Of a stretch of 46,074 nucleotides of DNA, positions 44,744 to 46,074 are shown piece after piece (position 1 is the stretch's first letter; each line of letters begins with the position of its first letter). A program made the position numbers and the translations under genes. The notes beneath the pieces were generated by a model. That model had not been told where the DNA came from and did no database searches. It saw only the letters and a list, made by a program, of their open reading frames with translations. Source of the DNA: Microcaldota archaeon (GTDB taxonomy: Archaea > Micrarchaeota > Micrarchaeia > Anstonellales > Bilamarchaeaceae); NCBI GenBank assembly GCA_014727925.1, contig WJMN01000027.1, forward strand, positions 1-46,074, in the 5' to 3' direction.

Positions 44744-45448
44744 TTACTCCACCTCCACACCCAGGGACCCTACTTTCAGGGGTATAGGTATTGGCAGCCT
44801 CTTTCCCGTGAGATCCATCATTTTTCCCTTGCTTTCTAGCAGGTATTCCTCGTCTGTGCTGTGCCTGAGGGTAGTCATGAACTTTTTTTCGTGCATCCCC
44901 TCTTCAACAAGCAGGAGGATTGTCCCATTGCCTCTTTTCACCCTCTCTTCCACCGACTGCAGAAACTTGAATAGCGAATCCTGCTGGTTGTATAGTGCAA
45001 ATGTGGAAAAAGTGTGGAACACCAGCCGTATGCGCCCCTCCTGGTTCTGCCTGAGTATCTCGCTTATATAAAGGGAAATCTCGTTAAGTGCCCCCGGCCC
45101 ACTGACATCATAAACATTGTTCATGCCGGTGGTTTTTCCCTTGCTGTAGCAGTTTATGTAATACAGCTGCCCCGGGCCCTTGAAGTGGAGACCCCATCCT
45201 GCTGCGGTCTTTTCCACTTCCTTTGGTTCCTTGTCTGTAGTTATGTAGATTATGGTATCCCGCTGGTCCATTCCCCTGTTTACAAAATGGGATGCAAAAC
45301 ACTGCTTTTCTGAACCAGAGGGCGCAGTAAGCATTATTGTTGCGGGATGCTTGTATCCCCCCTCAAGCATAAGATCCAGGGCACGTATACCCGTGCTTAT
45401 CCTGTCTTTTCTGTAAAACGGAAGCTCCTTTTCGCTCATGCCCCCCAT
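44744..45448 (-). CDS. RecA/KaiC/RAD55-like ATPase-family protein with degenerate nucleotide-binding motifs
   Basis: ISTGIRALDLMLEGGYKHPATIMLTAPSGSEKQCFASHFVNRGMDQRDTIIYITTDKEPKEVEKTAAGWG; Walker A and B positions diverge from consensus. Confidence 0.78.
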   Translation of the reverse strand: MGGMSEKELPFYRKDRISTGIRALDLMLEGGYKHPATIMLTAPSGSEKQCFASHFVNRGMDQRDTIIYITTDKEPKEVEKTAAGWGLHFKGPGQLYYINCYSKGKTTGMNNVYDVSGPGALNEISLYISEILRQNQEGRIRLVFHTFSTFALYNQQDSLFKFLQSVEERVKRGNGTILLLVEEGMHEKKFMTTLRHSTDEEYLLESKGKMMDLTGKRLPIPIPLKVGSLGVEVE

Positions 45449-45482
45449 TTCACAGGGGAAATTTAAAAGCTTCCCTCTGGGC

Positions 45483-45842
45483 TCATTTGTACCGCAATAT
45501 CAGGTTCTTCAGGCCGCTCCTCATCATGCGGGGGTGGTGATTGCTGGAGATGTAGACGAGATTCCCGTTTCCTGACATCACAACTTCGCTCAAATCGGTA
45601 TCTTCATCTACATAAACTACATTGTAGGAGCCGGAAACAACCAGCACAAGGCTCTTGTTGCTGCTTACATTGTATTCCTGCTCCACACCCCCCACCATGA
45701 TTGTTTCGTATTCCGGATTGTCCTCAGCCCCCACAGTAAGCGCATGCACAGTGGTTGCATCGCTCTGTGAAGAGCATCCTGCAAAAAGCAGCAGCACAAC
45801 CCCAAGGGCCCACACTTCCCAATCCATAGCTGAATATTGCAC
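45483..45842 (-). CDS. Small lipoprotein, DUF3060-like
   Basis: ALGVVLLLFAGCSSQSDATT lipobox; beta-rich NKSLVLVVSGSYNVVYVDEDTDLSEVVMSGNGNLVYI. Confidence 0.65.
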   Translation of the reverse strand: MQYSAMDWEVWALGVVLLLFAGCSSQSDATTVHALTVGAEDNPEYETIMVGGVEQEYNVSSNKSLVLVVSGSYNVVYVDEDTDLSEVVMSGNGNLVYISSNHHPRMMRSGLKNLILRYK

Positions 45843-45879
45843 TTCTGCCTTTTAATCCTTTCTTCCCCTCTTTTTCTTT

Positions 45880-45954
45880 ATGGAAAAACCCGAATCCCTC
45901 CTCCAGCTCCGGTCCCTGAAAAATATTGGCCCAAACTGTTGCTTCAAAAATTAA
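45880..45954 (+). other. 24-codon ORF, possible truncated TfoX-C/helix-hairpin-type remnant
   Basis: MEKPESLLQLRSLKNIGPNCCFKN*; LRSLKNIGP resembles the start of a TfoX C-terminal domain; ends 26 nt before repeat copy 2. Confidence 0.25.
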
Positions 45955-45980
45955 TCTTCTAGCACCAAAATCAGGAAACC

Positions 45981-46026
45981 GGAATCGTGAACTTAGTTCA
46001 CGAGAAGAACCCGAAGGTTTCTCAGA
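45981..46026. repeat. 46-nt two-hairpin intergenic repeat, copy 2
   Basis: ggaatcGTGAACttaGTTCACgagaaGAACCcgaaGGTTTCtcaga; followed by cccgaaacggg (third small hairpin). Confidence 0.75.
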
Positions 46027-46055
46027 ACCCGAAACGGGAGACCAAAATAAATTAA

Positions 46056-46074
46056 TGGGCCCAAGGGGATTTGA
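46056..46074 (-). tRNA. 3' end of a tRNA (T-loop, T-stem 3' strand, acceptor 3' strand, discriminator A), cut by window edge
   Basis: Minus strand TCAAAT-CCCCT-TGGGCCC-A matches T-loop/T-stem/acceptor layout; no encoded CCA. Confidence 0.7.

Noticed and set aside
1-46074. CRISPR array, transposase, integrase or prophage
   Set aside because: No regularly spaced repeats and no mobile-element protein motifs seen; the 46-nt element occurs only twice here.

Overview
This is a gene-dense archaeal chromosome segment. The CTA/DPANN-like gene mix resembles a Diapherotrites/Micrarchaeota-type genome; lineage is inferred from gene content only. I could support about 55 CDSs, one complete intron-containing tRNA and one partial tRNA at the right edge. 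Recognisable modules are: an HTH regulator/HMG-CoA synthase/thiolase/DUF35 operon; pus10; prepilin peptidase; pyrG; DRG-type GTPase; type IV pilus-like ATPase; a ParB-like serine kinase/aminotransferase/serA cluster; aCPSF1/FttA; proteasome beta; SRP54; ferredoxin/geranylgeranyl reductase; inositol-1-phosphate synthase; AlaX; RNase HI and HII; GGGP synthase; pyrE/pyrF; and TldD. The observations most worth a second look are: (1) two separate RelA/SpoT-like genes, one resembling the HD hydrolase half (19.5-21.0 kb) and one resembling the synthetase half (36.5-38.4 kb); (2) a tRNA-Arg(CCU) gene with a 32-nt intron in the T-loop flanked by a textbook bulge-helix-bulge, in the same window as a three-unit tRNA-splicing endonuclease and a second single-unit endonuclease-like paralog that appears to lack the catalytic His; (3) a 46-nt intergenic two-hairpin repeat present twice with a compensatory base-pair change; (4) a roadblock protein next to a RecA/KaiC-like ATPase with degenerate Walker motifs. 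Calls rest on reading the translations and sequence by eye; no database search was possible.
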